Positions 7,930-17,400 of a stretch of DNA of 64,000 nucleotides are shown here, in pieces (the stretch's first letter is position 1; each line of letters starts with the position of its first letter). Location: assembly GCF_003324565.1 (NCBI RefSeq), contig NZ_QOLA01000002.1, positions 558,001 to 622,000 of the forward strand, given 5' to 3'. The position numbers were made by a program, and so were the translations under genes. This DNA comes from Streptomyces sp. SDr-06. Lineage in GTDB: Bacteria; Actinomycetota; Actinomycetes; Streptomycetales; Streptomycetaceae. A model generated the notes under the pieces. The model was given only the letters and a program-made list of their open reading frames with translations, made no database searches and was not told where the DNA came from.

Positions 7930-9516
7930 GTGGATCAGCTGGCCCTGCTGCTCGTGCTCCTGCTCGGCGCGGTGGTGACGGTTCCCCTCGGGGAGCGCCT
8001 CGGCCTGCCCGCTCCCGTGCTCATGACGCTCGGCGGGATCGCCATGGCGCTGCTGCCGTTCGTGCCGAACGTGGACATCGACCCGGAGTTCATCCTCCCG
8101 CTCGTGCTGCCCCCGCTGCTCTACGCCTCCGTACAGCGCACCTCCTGGCGGCAGTTCACGGCCAACGTCCGGCCCATCTTCCTGCTCGCCGTGGCGCTCG
8201 TCTTCGTGACCACGGCGGCCGTCGCCGCCGTCGCGGGCTCCATCGTGCCCGGGCTGCCGATCGCCGCCGCCGTCGCGCTCGGCGCGCTCGTCGCCCCGCC
8301 CGACCCGGTCGCGGCGACCGCCGTCGCGGGCTCGCTCGGCCTGCCCCGCCGCCTGGTGTCGATCCTGGAGGGCGAGGGCCTGTTCAACGACGTGACCGCG
8401 ATCGTGCTCTACCACGTGGCGATCACGGCGGCCGTGACCGGGAGCTTCTCCTGGGCGTCGGCCGCCGGTGAGCTCGTGCTGTCCGCCGTGGTCGCGGTCG
8501 CCGTGGGGCTCGCGCTCGGCTGGGCCGCCAACAAGCTGATGGTCCTCCTCGACGACCCCACCCTCCAGATCGGCCTCACCCTCCTGGTCCCGTTCGTCGG
8601 CTATGTGCTGGCCGAGGAGTTCGGCGGCTCCGGCGTCCTCGCCGTACTGACGGTCGCGCTGTTCCTCGCCGAGCACACGATGGACGCCGACGACGTGCAG
8701 GGCCGCCTCGCCGGGGCCACGTTCTGGCAGATCGTCGACACCCTGGTCACCGGCGTCGCCTTCGGCCTGATCGGGCTCGAACTCCACAACGTGTTCGGCA
8801 CGGCGACCGGTCGCGAGCTGCACATGTTCGGCTGGGCCGCGGCCGTGGTGGGGGTCGTCGTGGGCGTACGCCTGCTGTGGCTGCTCCCGGCGACCTGGCT
8901 CGCCAAGCGGCTGCACACCCTGCGCGACTACGACGAGGAGATCCCCACCTCCTGGCGCGAGACCATCGTCATGTGGTGGGCCGGGATGCGCGGGGTGGCC
9001 TCGGTGGCCCTCGCGCTCGCCATTCCGCTGAAGACCGACGACGGCGCACCCTTCCCCGGCCGCGACGAGATCGTCTTCATCGCCTTCGCCGTGATCATGA
9101 CGACGCTGGTCTTCCAGGGGCTGACCCTGCCCTGGCTGGTCAAGCGGCTGGGCGTACGGGCCGACACGGACGCCGAGCGCCATCTGGAGCGGGACCTGGC
9201 CATCCGTGCCGCGAAGGCCGCGAAACGGCGGCTGAAGGAGATCGAGGACGTCGAGGAGCTGCCCGAGGACGTCCTGGAGCAGTTGCACCGCCGGGCCTAC
9301 GACGTCGGCGCGCGGATCAGCCCCGACATGGTCGACGAGGAGCGCCGCGAGGCCTACGCGAAGCGGGTCGAGCGGATCCGGGCGGTGCAGCGCATCCAGC
9401 GCGAGATGATGTCGGCCGCCCGGCACGAGGTGCTCTCCGCGCGCAGCGAGCCCGGCGCCGACCCGGAGATCGTGGACCGGGTGCTGCGGCAGCTGGACGT
9501 CCGCAGCCTGCGCTGA
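7930..9516 (+). CDS. CPA1-family Na+/H+ antiporter
   Basis: An inner-membrane cation/proton exchanger of 528 aa. About 12 hydrophobic segments occupy residues 1-410; a charged cytoplasmic C-terminal tail of about 110 residues (KAAKRRLKEIEDVEELPEDV) follows. Family signatures: PLVLPPLLYASVQRT, a conserved PPDPVAAT and EGEGLFNDVTAIVLY, where the Asp of ND is the ion-binding residue in CPA1 proteins. GTG 7930 has GGGAGGG about 6 bases upstream. It stands alone, converging on the MscS gene with only 24 bases between stops. Confidence 0.93.
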   Translation: MDQLALLLVLLLGAVVTVPLGERLGLPAPVLMTLGGIAMALLPFVPNVDIDPEFILPLVLPPLLYASVQRTSWRQFTANVRPIFLLAVALVFVTTAAVAAVAGSIVPGLPIAAAVALGALVAPPDPVAATAVAGSLGLPRRLVSILEGEGLFNDVTAIVLYHVAITAAVTGSFSWASAAGELVLSAVVAVAVGLALGWAANKLMVLLDDPTLQIGLTLLVPFVGYVLAEEFGGSGVLAVLTVALFLAEHTMDADDVQGRLAGATFWQIVDTLVTGVAFGLIGLELHNVFGTATGRELHMFGWAAAVVGVVVGVRLLWLLPATWLAKRLHTLRDYDEEIPTSWRETIVMWWAGMRGVASVALALAIPLKTDDGAPFPGRDEIVFIAFAVIMTTLVFQGLTLPWLVKRLGVRADTDAERHLERDLAIRAAKAAKRRLKEIEDVEELPEDVLEQLHRRAYDVGARISPDMVDEERREAYAKRVERIRAVQRIQREMMSAARHEVLSARSEPGADPEIVDRVLRQLDVRSLR

Positions 9517-9540
9517 CCGGGCCCGGGACCCGCCCGCGCC

Positions 9541-10611
9541 TCAGGGCCGCTCGTCCTCGACCGCAGGGCGGGCGGCGGGCCGGGCCTCGCCCGTCGTGAT
9601 CCTCGGCAGGGCGTAGGGATGCTCGGCGTACAGCCACGCCACCAGCTGCTCGCGGACGGTGACCCGGACCGTCCAGATGTCGTCGGCGTCCTTGGCCGTG
9701 ACGACCGCGCGGACCTGGATCGTGGACGGCGTGGTGTCCGTCACCGCGAGCGAGAAGTCCCGCCCGTCCCAGGCCGGGCACTCCTTGAGGATCAGGGCGA
9801 GCCGCTCGCGCATCAGGGGCAGCGGCGCCGAGTGGTCGAGGTGGAAGAAGACCGTGCCGGTCATCTGGGCGCCGCCGCGCGACCAGTTCTGGAACGGCTT
9901 GCTGGTGAAGTACGACACCGGCATGGTCAGGCGCCGCTCGTCCCAGGTGCGCACCGCGAGGAAGGTGAGCGTGATCTCCTCGACGACACCCCACTCCCCG
10001 TCGACCACCACCGTGTCGCCGATCCGCACCATGTCGCCGAAGGCGATCTGGAGCCCCGCGAAGAGGTTGCCGAGGGTGGACTGCGCCGCGACACCGGCGA
10101 CGATGCCCAGGATGCCCGCCGAGGCCAGCAGCGAGGTGCCCGCCGCGCGCATCGCGGGGAAGGTGAGCAGCATCGAGGCGACGGCCACCACGGCGACGAT
10201 CGCGCTGACCACCCGCTGGATGAGGGTGACCTGCGTACGGACCCGGCGGACCCGGGCCGGGTCGCGGGTCGAGGTCGCGTACCGGCTGAAGGAGGACTCC
10301 ACGACAGCCGTCGCGATCCGCACCACCAGCCAGGCGCTCGCGCCGATGAGGACCAGCGTCAGGATCTGGCCCAGACCGGCCTTGTGCTCCTGCACCGGGC
10401 CCCACTTGATCGCGCCGTAGGAGCCGCGCAGGATCGCGGTGAGCAGGACCAGGCGCAGTGGTATGCGGCAGCGGCGCAGCAGTCCCCACAGCGGTGTCTC
10501 GTGGTGCCGTGCGTCGACCCGGCGCAGCAGCCGGTCGGCCAGCCAGCCCACCACCAGCGTGAGGACGACCGAGCCGCCGATGACGATCAGTGGACGCAGC
10601 ACGTTCTCCAT
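9541..10611 (-). CDS. MscS-type mechanosensitive channel protein
   Basis: A 356-aa membrane protein. Residues 1-165 hold four or five hydrophobic segments; the pore helix and beta domain follow (LLASAGILGIVAGVAAQSTLGNLFAGLQIAFGDMVRIGDTV), the MscS Pfam signature, then a short cytoplasmic C-terminus rich in Arg and Pro. It would open under membrane tension to release solutes. Start ATG 10611 fits the first conserved residues; GTG 10632 in frame (seven residues longer) is possible. It is divergent from the hydrolase gene at 10642, with about 30 bases between the starts. Confidence 0.92.
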   Translation of the reverse strand: MENVLRPLIVIGGSVVLTLVVGWLADRLLRRVDARHHETPLWGLLRRCRIPLRLVLLTAILRGSYGAIKWGPVQEHKAGLGQILTLVLIGASAWLVVRIATAVVESSFSRYATSTRDPARVRRVRTQVTLIQRVVSAIVAVVAVASMLLTFPAMRAAGTSLLASAGILGIVAGVAAQSTLGNLFAGLQIAFGDMVRIGDTVVVDGEWGVVEEITLTFLAVRTWDERRLTMPVSYFTSKPFQNWSRGGAQMTGTVFFHLDHSAPLPLMRERLALILKECPAWDGRDFSLAVTDTTPSTIQVRAVVTAKDADDIWTVRVTVREQLVAWLYAEHPYALPRITTGEARPAARPAVEDERP

Positions 10612-10641
10612 GCCCTCGACCGTAACTGGCACGATGGCCCC

Positions 10642-11223
10642 ATGAACATCATGCTTTTCCATTCGGTCTACGGTCTGCGTCCCGCCGTACAGGAGGCGGC
10701 CGGGCGGCTGCGGGCCGCCGGCCACGAGGTGCACGTCCCCGACCTGTACGAAGGCCGCACCGTCGAGACCGTCGAGGAGGGCAGGGACGTCAAGGACGAG
10801 ATCGGCAAGGACGAGCTCCTGAAGCGCGCCATTCTCGCCGCCGCCCCGTACTCGGAGCGCGGGCTCGTCTACGCCGGGTTCTCGCTCGGCGCGTCCATCG
10901 CGCAGACCCTGGCGCTCGGCGACGACAAGGCGCGCGGGCTGCTGCTGCTCCACGGCACCTCGGACATGGCCGAGAACACGGCCGTGGACGAGCTGCCCGT
11001 GCAGCTCCACGTCGCCGACCCGGACCCGTTCGAGTCCGGCGACTGGCTCAACTCCTGGTACCTGCAGATGCGCCGGGCCGGCGCGGACGTGGAGATCTAC
11101 CGCTACCAGGGCGCCGGCCACCTCTACACCGACCTGCAGCTGCCGGACTACGACGAGGCGGCGGCCGAGCAGACCTGGCGCACGGCGCTCGGCTTCCTCG
11201 ACGACCTCGCGGCCGAGGCCTAG
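10642..11223 (+). CDS. Dienelactone hydrolase family protein
   Basis: A 193-aa alpha/beta hydrolase. The nucleophile elbow is GFSLGAS (Ser near residue 78); the acid and His lie in HVADPDPF and GAGHLYTD. N-terminal MLFHSVYGLRPAVQEAAGRLRAAGHEVHVPDLYEG is the typical dienelactone hydrolase opening. In this family the nucleophile is often Cys; here it is Ser, so general esterase activity is more likely than true dienelactone hydrolysis. Monocistronic, ending in a bidirectional terminator shared with the convergent DsbA-like gene. Confidence 0.9.
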   Translation: MNIMLFHSVYGLRPAVQEAAGRLRAAGHEVHVPDLYEGRTVETVEEGRDVKDEIGKDELLKRAILAAAPYSERGLVYAGFSLGASIAQTLALGDDKARGLLLLHGTSDMAENTAVDELPVQLHVADPDPFESGDWLNSWYLQMRRAGADVEIYRYQGAGHLYTDLQLPDYDEAAAEQTWRTALGFLDDLAAEA

Positions 11224-11229
11224 CAACGC

Positions 11230-11271
11230 CGAACGGGCAGTCCGGAACCGGTGGTCCGCACTGCCCGTTCG
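11230..11271. terminator. Bidirectional terminator
   Basis: A perfect 12-bp stem (11230-11241 with 11260-11271) lies between the convergent hydrolase and DsbA-like genes. The 18-base loop holds a CCGG/CCGG pair that can extend the fold. Confidence 0.8.
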
Positions 11272-11287
11272 TCAGGAGCGGCGGGGA

Positions 11288-12097
11288 TCAGCCCTTGAGC
11301 GCCTTGTCGATCGCGGCCGTGAAGGAGGCCGGGTCCGAGGGGGCGTTGTCCGAGCCCTCCGCGGTGATCTTCTTGCCGTCCATCTTCAGCGTCGGCGTGC
11401 CCTGGACGCCGCTGCTGTCGAACTTGTCCGACATGGTCAGCGCCCACTTGTCGTAGGTGCCGTCCTTGACCGCCTTGTCGAAGGCCGCGTTCCCCTTGAG
11501 CGCCGGGACGGTGTCCGCGATCTTGATCAGGTAGTCGCGGTCCTTGAACTTGTCGGTGGTCTCCTCGGGGTGGTACTTCGCCGAGTAGAGCGCCGACTTG
11601 TACTCCAGGAACGCCTCGGGGCTGACGTTCAGCGCCGCGCCGAGCGCGCTCAGGGCGGTCTTGGAGCCGGTGCCCGGGCTGCCCTTGTCGATGAACGTGG
11701 CGCCGATGAACTGGATCTTGTACTTGCCCGCGTCGATGTCCTTCTTGATCGTCGGGCCGACGGTCTGCTCGAACTGCGAGCAGATCGGGCAGCGCGGGTC
11801 CTCGTACATCTCGAGGGTCTTCTTCGCGTCGGGCTTGCCGATGACGACGGTGGTGCCGTCGCTGCCCGAGTTGGCGGGCTTCACCAGGGCCTTGTCCTTG
11901 GCGGCGTCCCACGCGCCGGGCTTCATGGCCTGCATGATCGCGTAGCTCGCTCCGCCCGCGATGGCGAGGACGCCGACGACGGACACGGCCACGATGATCT
12001 GCCGACGCGTCTTGGCCTTCTTGGCCTCGCGCTCGCGCTCCGCTCGCAGCCGCTCGCGGGCGGCAGCCTTGTTGGCCTGGCTGTTGCGGGAACTCAT
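11288..12097 (-). CDS. Membrane-anchored DsbA/thioredoxin-fold protein
   Basis: A 269-aa protein with a Lys/Arg/Glu-rich cytoplasmic N-terminus (residues 1-31), one membrane segment (QIIVAVSVVGVLAIAGGASYAI, split here by position 32-53) and an extracytoplasmic DsbA-like domain whose active site is CPIC near residue 107, within EDPRCPICSQFEQTV. The cis-Pro loop is GVQGTPTLKMDG. Expected role: thiol oxidation or isomerisation of exported proteins. ATG 12097 has GGAGAAAAAG upstream. It follows a membrane-protein gene and a DUF2252 gene on the same strand. A second paralogue with CPAC lies at 43655. Confidence 0.92.
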   Translation of the reverse strand: MSSRNSQANKAAARERLRAEREREAKKAKTRRQIIVAVSVVGVLAIAGGASYAIMQAMKPGAWDAAKDKALVKPANSGSDGTTVVIGKPDAKKTLEMYEDPRCPICSQFEQTVGPTIKKDIDAGKYKIQFIGATFIDKGSPGTGSKTALSALGAALNVSPEAFLEYKSALYSAKYHPEETTDKFKDRDYLIKIADTVPALKGNAAFDKAVKDGTYDKWALTMSDKFDSSGVQGTPTLKMDGKKITAEGSDNAPSDPASFTAAIDKALKG

Positions 12098-12160
12098 GAT
12101 CTTTTTCTCCGGATGGCAGGTGAGGAAGGTGACGGGAACCGCTGTGCTCGGGGCTCGGCC

Positions 12161-12853
12161 TCAGACGAGGACGAGCGACCGGCCCGGCGGTCCCCTGCGT
12201 GCCACGGAGTGCACCAGGAGCCGGGTGCGCGAGGGAACGGACCCGCGGCGCACGGCGGGCGCGAGCGGGCGCGGTGCGCCATGGACGGTGCGCACCACCG
12301 CGGCCGCCACGAGCAGCGGCCGGAAGGCGAAGGCGGCGACCGCCCGCAGCACCCGGGCCAGCGCCGCCTCGCCGCGGCGCAGCCACAGGGCGGCGAGCAG
12401 GCCGACGGTCAGATGGGCCGCGAGCAGCAGCCAGGGCACGGCCGGGCCCGGGTGGGTCAGCAGGGTGGCCGCGTTCGCCGGGGCGTGCGCCGCGCCCAGC
12501 GTGCCGCCGCCGCACAGCACGTCGAAGCCGACCGCGCGCAGGGCGCCCGCCACGGGGCCCCCGGCCGGGCCGTAGCAGACGTGCTGGCCGGTGGTGAACA
12601 GGGTGTCGGCGGCCAGCTCCAGCGGGACCAGGGCCCCCGCGATCGCCCAGTAGCCGCGCTCGCGGCCGGCCAGCGCGTACGCGATGACGAACACCGCCCC
12701 CGCCGCGGCGGACACCAGCGAGAGCGGCAGCGGGACCTGGGAGAGCAGCACGTGGGACGCGGTCGAGAGCGTCACGACGAGCGCTGTGAAAAGCGCCGCG
12801 CGTGCCGCTCTGAGCTGCGTCCCTGATATGTCCATCGCGGGTGAGTGTGCCAT
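12161..12853 (-). CDS. Conserved integral membrane protein, unknown function
   Basis: A 230-aa protein with about five hydrophobic segments between residues 18 and 180 and a basic C-terminal tail. I do not recognise a named family. Two cysteines in the middle (HVCYGP, DVLCGGG) could form an extracytoplasmic disulfide, which would suit the adjacent DsbA-like gene 63 bases downstream; this link is an inference. Start ATG 12853 gives a short polar leader; ATG 12835 is an alternative. Neither has a clear ribosome site. Confidence 0.75.
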   Translation of the reverse strand: MAHSPAMDISGTQLRAARAALFTALVVTLSTASHVLLSQVPLPLSLVSAAAGAVFVIAYALAGRERGYWAIAGALVPLELAADTLFTTGQHVCYGPAGGPVAGALRAVGFDVLCGGGTLGAAHAPANAATLLTHPGPAVPWLLLAAHLTVGLLAALWLRRGEAALARVLRAVAAFAFRPLLVAAAVVRTVHGAPRPLAPAVRRGSVPSRTRLLVHSVARRGPPGRSLVLV

Positions 12854-12927
12854 GTCCGGCCGTAGGTCGTGCCTAAGAGTTCGGTGAGACTGCGGGCCGT
12901 CGGCCGATCATGGCCGGGGGCCGCCCC

Positions 12928-14256
12928 CTACAGGCCCGGTATCCGGCCGTTGCGGAACAGGTCGACGAAGATCTGGTGGTCGGCCCGCGCCCGCGCCCCG
13001 TAGGCGTGCGCGAAGTCCACGAGCAGGTCCGCGAAGCCGTCCTCGTCGGCGGCGATCGCCGCGTCGATGGCGCGCTCGGTGGAGAAGGGCACGAGCTCCG
13101 AGTGGCCGCTCTCGTCGTCCGCCGCCGCGTGCATCGTGGCCGTCGCCCGGCCGAGGTCGGCGACGACCGCCGCGATCTCGTCGGGGTCGTCGATGTCCGA
13201 CCAGTCCAGGTCCACCGCGTACGGCGAGACCTCGGCGACCAGCTGCCCGGCGCCGTCCAGCTCGGTCCAGCCCAGCCACGGGTCGGCGGCGGCCTGGAGC
13301 GCCCGCTGCGAGATCACCGTACGGTGCCCCTCGTGCTCGAAGTAGCCGCGCACCGCCGGGTCCGTGATGTGCCGGGAGACCGCCGGGGTCTGCGCCTGCT
13401 TGATGTAGATCACCACATCGTTCTCCAGGGCGTCGCTGTGCCCCTCCAGCAGGATGTTGTACGAGGGCAGGCCGGCCGAGCCGATCCCGATGCCGCGGCG
13501 CCCCACGACGTCCTTCACGCGGTAGGAGTCCGGGCGCACCAGGCTCTCCTCGGGGAGCGTCTCCAGGTAGCCGTCGAAGGCCGCCAGCACCTTGTAGCGG
13601 GTCGCCGCGTCCAGCTCGATCGACCCGTCGTCCTCGGTGAACCGGCGCTCGTGCTCCCGGATCTCGGTCATCGAGTCGAGCAGCGCGAACCGGGTGCGGG
13701 CGCGGGCGTCGCGCAGGGCGCCGAGCAGCGGGCCCTCGGCGGTGTCCAGGGTGAAGGGCGGCACCTCGTCCTCCTTGGCGCCGGACGACAGCGCGTGGAT
13801 GCGCTCGCGGTAGGCGGCCGCGTAGGTGCGCACCAGGGCCGTGATCTGCTCGTCGCTGAACGCCTTGGTGTAGCCGATCAGCGCCAGCGAGGCGGCCAGG
13901 CGCTTGAGGTCCCAGGTGAAGGGGCCCACGTACGCCTCGTCGAAGTCGTTGACGTTGAAGATCAGGCGGCCGTTGGCGTCCATGTAGGTGCCGAAGTTCT
14001 CGGCGTGCAGGTCGCCGTGGATCCAGACCCGGCCGGTGCGCTCGTCCAGGTAGGGGCCGCCGTGCCGCTCCTTCTCCAGGTCGGAGTAGAACAGGCAGGC
14101 CGTGCCCCGGTAGAAGGCGAAGGCCGAGGCCGCCATCTTGCGGAACTTGACCCGGAACGCGGCCGGATCGGCGGCCAGGAGCTCGCCGAACGCGGTCTCG
14201 AAAACGGCGAGTATCTCTTCGCCGCGCGTCTCAGCGCTGAGCTGCGGGACCGACAT
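12928..14256 (-). CDS. DUF2252 family protein
   Basis: A 442-aa cytoplasmic protein of the DUF2252 family. Kinase-like sequence features stand out: VWIHGDLHAENFGTY (HGDxHxxN catalytic-loop type, near residue 80) and FNVNDFDEAYVGP (metal-binding DFD-like motif). These resemble aminoglycoside phosphotransferase folds, but no substrate is known for this family. ATG 14256 has GGAGG 9 bases upstream. It is divergent from dnaE with a 219-base gap, and the two downstream membrane/DsbA genes run in the same direction. Confidence 0.9.
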   Translation of the reverse strand: MSVPQLSAETRGEEILAVFETAFGELLAADPAAFRVKFRKMAASAFAFYRGTACLFYSDLEKERHGGPYLDERTGRVWIHGDLHAENFGTYMDANGRLIFNVNDFDEAYVGPFTWDLKRLAASLALIGYTKAFSDEQITALVRTYAAAYRERIHALSSGAKEDEVPPFTLDTAEGPLLGALRDARARTRFALLDSMTEIREHERRFTEDDGSIELDAATRYKVLAAFDGYLETLPEESLVRPDSYRVKDVVGRRGIGIGSAGLPSYNILLEGHSDALENDVVIYIKQAQTPAVSRHITDPAVRGYFEHEGHRTVISQRALQAAADPWLGWTELDGAGQLVAEVSPYAVDLDWSDIDDPDEIAAVVADLGRATATMHAAADDESGHSELVPFSTERAIDAAIAADEDGFADLLVDFAHAYGARARADHQIFVDLFRNGRIPGL

Positions 14257-14475
14257 CGCTGGGTGCCTCCTGGTGCGTACTGCCTGCGTCACGTTCGGAC
14301 GGGGTGTGCCCCTTCCAACGCGCGACCGTACCCCGGAGTGCCCGTCGGCCGCCCGGCCGGCGCCCCTCGTGGAGGTGCTCCGCGCCGCGGATCCCCCTCG
14401 GCTGTCAGTGGGGCGACGTAGACTCCGAGGCTGTCCCCCCGCTCCGCGAACCCCCTGCCGTTGGAGGCTCCAACC

Positions 14476-17400
14476 GTGACTGGCACGTCCAAGACACCGT
14501 TCACGCACCTTCACGTCCACACCCAGTACTCGCTGCTGGACGGTGCCGCGCGGCTCAAGGACATGTTCGAAGCCTGCAATGAGATGGGCATGACGCACAT
14601 CGCCATGTCCGACCACGGCAACCTCCACGGTGCCTACGACTTCTTCCATTCGGCGAAGAAGGCGGGCGTCACGCCGATCATCGGCATCGAGGCGTACGTG
14701 GCCCCCGAGTCGCGGCGCAACAAGCGCAAGATCCAGTGGGGCCAGCCGCACCAGAAGCGGGACGACGTGTCCGGTTCGGGTGGTTACACGCACAAGACGA
14801 TCTGGGCGCACAACAAGACGGGCCTGCACAACCTCTTCCGGCTCTCCTCGGACGCGTACGCCGAGGGCTGGCTGCAGAAGTGGCCCCGGATGGACAAGGA
14901 GACGATCTCGCAGTGGTCGGAGGGGCTCATCGCCTCCACCGGCTGCCCCTCCGGCGAGGTCCAGACCCGGCTGCGGCTCGGCCAGTTCGACGAGGCGATG
15001 CGGGCGGCCTCCGACTACAAGGACATCTTCGGCGAGGGCAAGTACTTCCTGGAGCTGATGGACCACGGCATCGAGATCGAGCGCCGGGTCCGCGACGGGC
15101 TCCTGGAGATCGGCAAGAAGCTCGGCATCCCGCCGCTGGTCACCAACGACTCGCACTACACCTACGCGCACGAGGCGACCGCGCACGACGCCCTGCTCTG
15201 CATCCAGACCGGCAAGAACCTCTCGGACCCGGACCGCTTCCGCTTCGACGGCACGGGCTACTACCTCAAGTCGACCGACGAGATGTACGCCATCGACTCC
15301 TCGGACGCCTGGCAGGAGGGCTGCCGCAACACCCTCCTGGTGGCCGAACAGATCGACACGACCGGCATGTTCGAAGCCAAGAACCTCATGCCGAAGTTCG
15401 AGATCCCCGAGGGCTACACCGAGGTCACCTGGTTCCAGGAGGAAGTCCGGGCCGGCATGGAGCGCCGCTACCCCGGTGGTGTCCCCGAGGACCGCCAGAA
15501 GCAGGCGGAGTACGAGATGGACATCATCATCCAGATGGGGTTCCCGGGGTACTTCCTGGTGGTGGCCGACTTCATCATGTGGGCCAAGAACAACGGCATC
15601 GCGGTCGGCCCCGGCCGAGGATCGGCGGCCGGTTCGATCGTCGCGTACGCCATGGGCATCACCGACCTCGACCCGATCACGCACGGCCTGATCTTCGAGC
15701 GGTTCCTCAACCCCGAGCGCGTCTCCATGCCCGATGTCGACATCGACTTCGACGAGCGCAGGCGCGTCGAGGTGATCCGGTACGTGACGGAGAAGTACGG
15801 CTCCGACAAGGTCGCCATGATCGGCACCTACGGCAAGATCAAGGCGAAGAACGCCATCAAGGACTCCGCGCGCGTCCTCGGCTACCCGTACGCGATGGGC
15901 GACCGGCTCACCAAGGCGATGCCCGCCGACGTCCTCGGCAAGGGCATCGACCTCTCCGGCATCACCGACCCCAAGCACCCGCGCTACAGCGAGGCGGGCG
16001 AGATCCGGGGGATGTACGAGAACGAGCCGGACGTGAAGAAGGTCATCGACACCGCCAAGGGCGTCGAGGGCCTGGTCCGCCAGATGGGTGTGCACGCGGC
16101 CGGCGTGATCATGTCCAGCGAGCCGATCGTCGACCACGCGCCGATCTGGGTGCGGCACACCGACGGCGTGACCATCACGCAGTGGGACTACCCGCAGTGC
16201 GAGTCGCTCGGCCTGCTGAAGATGGACTTCCTGGGCCTGCGCAACCTGACCATCATGGACGACGCCGTCAAGATGGTGAAGGCCAACAAGGGCATCGACC
16301 TGGAGATGCTCTCGCTCCCGCTGGACGACCCGAAGACCTTCGAACTGCTCTGCCGCGGCGACACCCTCGGCGTCTTCCAGTTCGACGGCGGCCCGATGCG
16401 CTCGCTGCTGCGCCAGATGCAGCCCGACAACTTCGAGGACATTTCCGCCGTCTCGGCCCTGTACCGGCCGGGCCCGATGGGCATGAACTCGCACACGAAC
16501 TACGCCGAGCGCAAGAACGGCCGCCAGGAGATCACCCCGATCCACCCGGAGCTGGAGGAGCCTCTCAAGGAGACCCTCGGCCTCACCTACGGCCTCATCG
16601 TGTACCAGGAGCAGGTGCAGAAGGCCGCCCAGATCGTCGCCGGGTACTCGCTCGGCGAGGCCGACATCCTGCGCCGCGTGATGGGCAAGAAGAAGCCCGA
16701 GGAGCTGGCGAAGAACTTCGTCCTCTTCCAGGCGGGCGCCAAGAAGAAGGGCTACTCGGACGCGGCGATCCAGGCCCTGTGGGACGTCCTGGTCCCGTTC
16801 GCCGGCTACGCGTTCAACAAGGCGCACTCCTCGGCGTACGGCCTGGTCACCTACTGGACCGCCTATCTGAAGGCGAACTACCCGGCCGAGTACATGGCGG
16901 CGCTGCTCACCTCGGTGAAGGACGACAAGGACAAGTCGGCCGTCTACCTGAACGAGTGCCGCCGCATGGGCATCAAGGTGCTGCCGCCGAACGTCAACGA
17001 GTCGGTGCACAACTTCGCCGCCCAGGGTGACGACGTGATCCTGTTCGGCCTGGAGGCCGTCCGCAACGTCGGCACCAACGTGGTGGACTCGATCATCCGC
17101 TCGCGCAAGGCGAAGGGGAAGTTCTCCTCCTTCCCCGACTACCTGGACAAGGTCGAGGCCGCCGCCTGCAACAAGCGCACCACGGAGTCGCTCATCAAGG
17201 CGGGCGCCTTCGACACCATGGGGCACACCCGCAAGGGCCTGACCGCCCAGTTCGAGCCCATGATCGACAACGTGGTGCAGGTCAAGCGCAAGGAGGCCGA
17301 GGGGCAGTTCGACCTCTTCGGCGGCATGGACGAGGACAGCAGCGAGCCGGGCTTCGGCCTCGACGTCGAGTTCGGCGACGTGGAGTGGGAGAAGTCCTAC

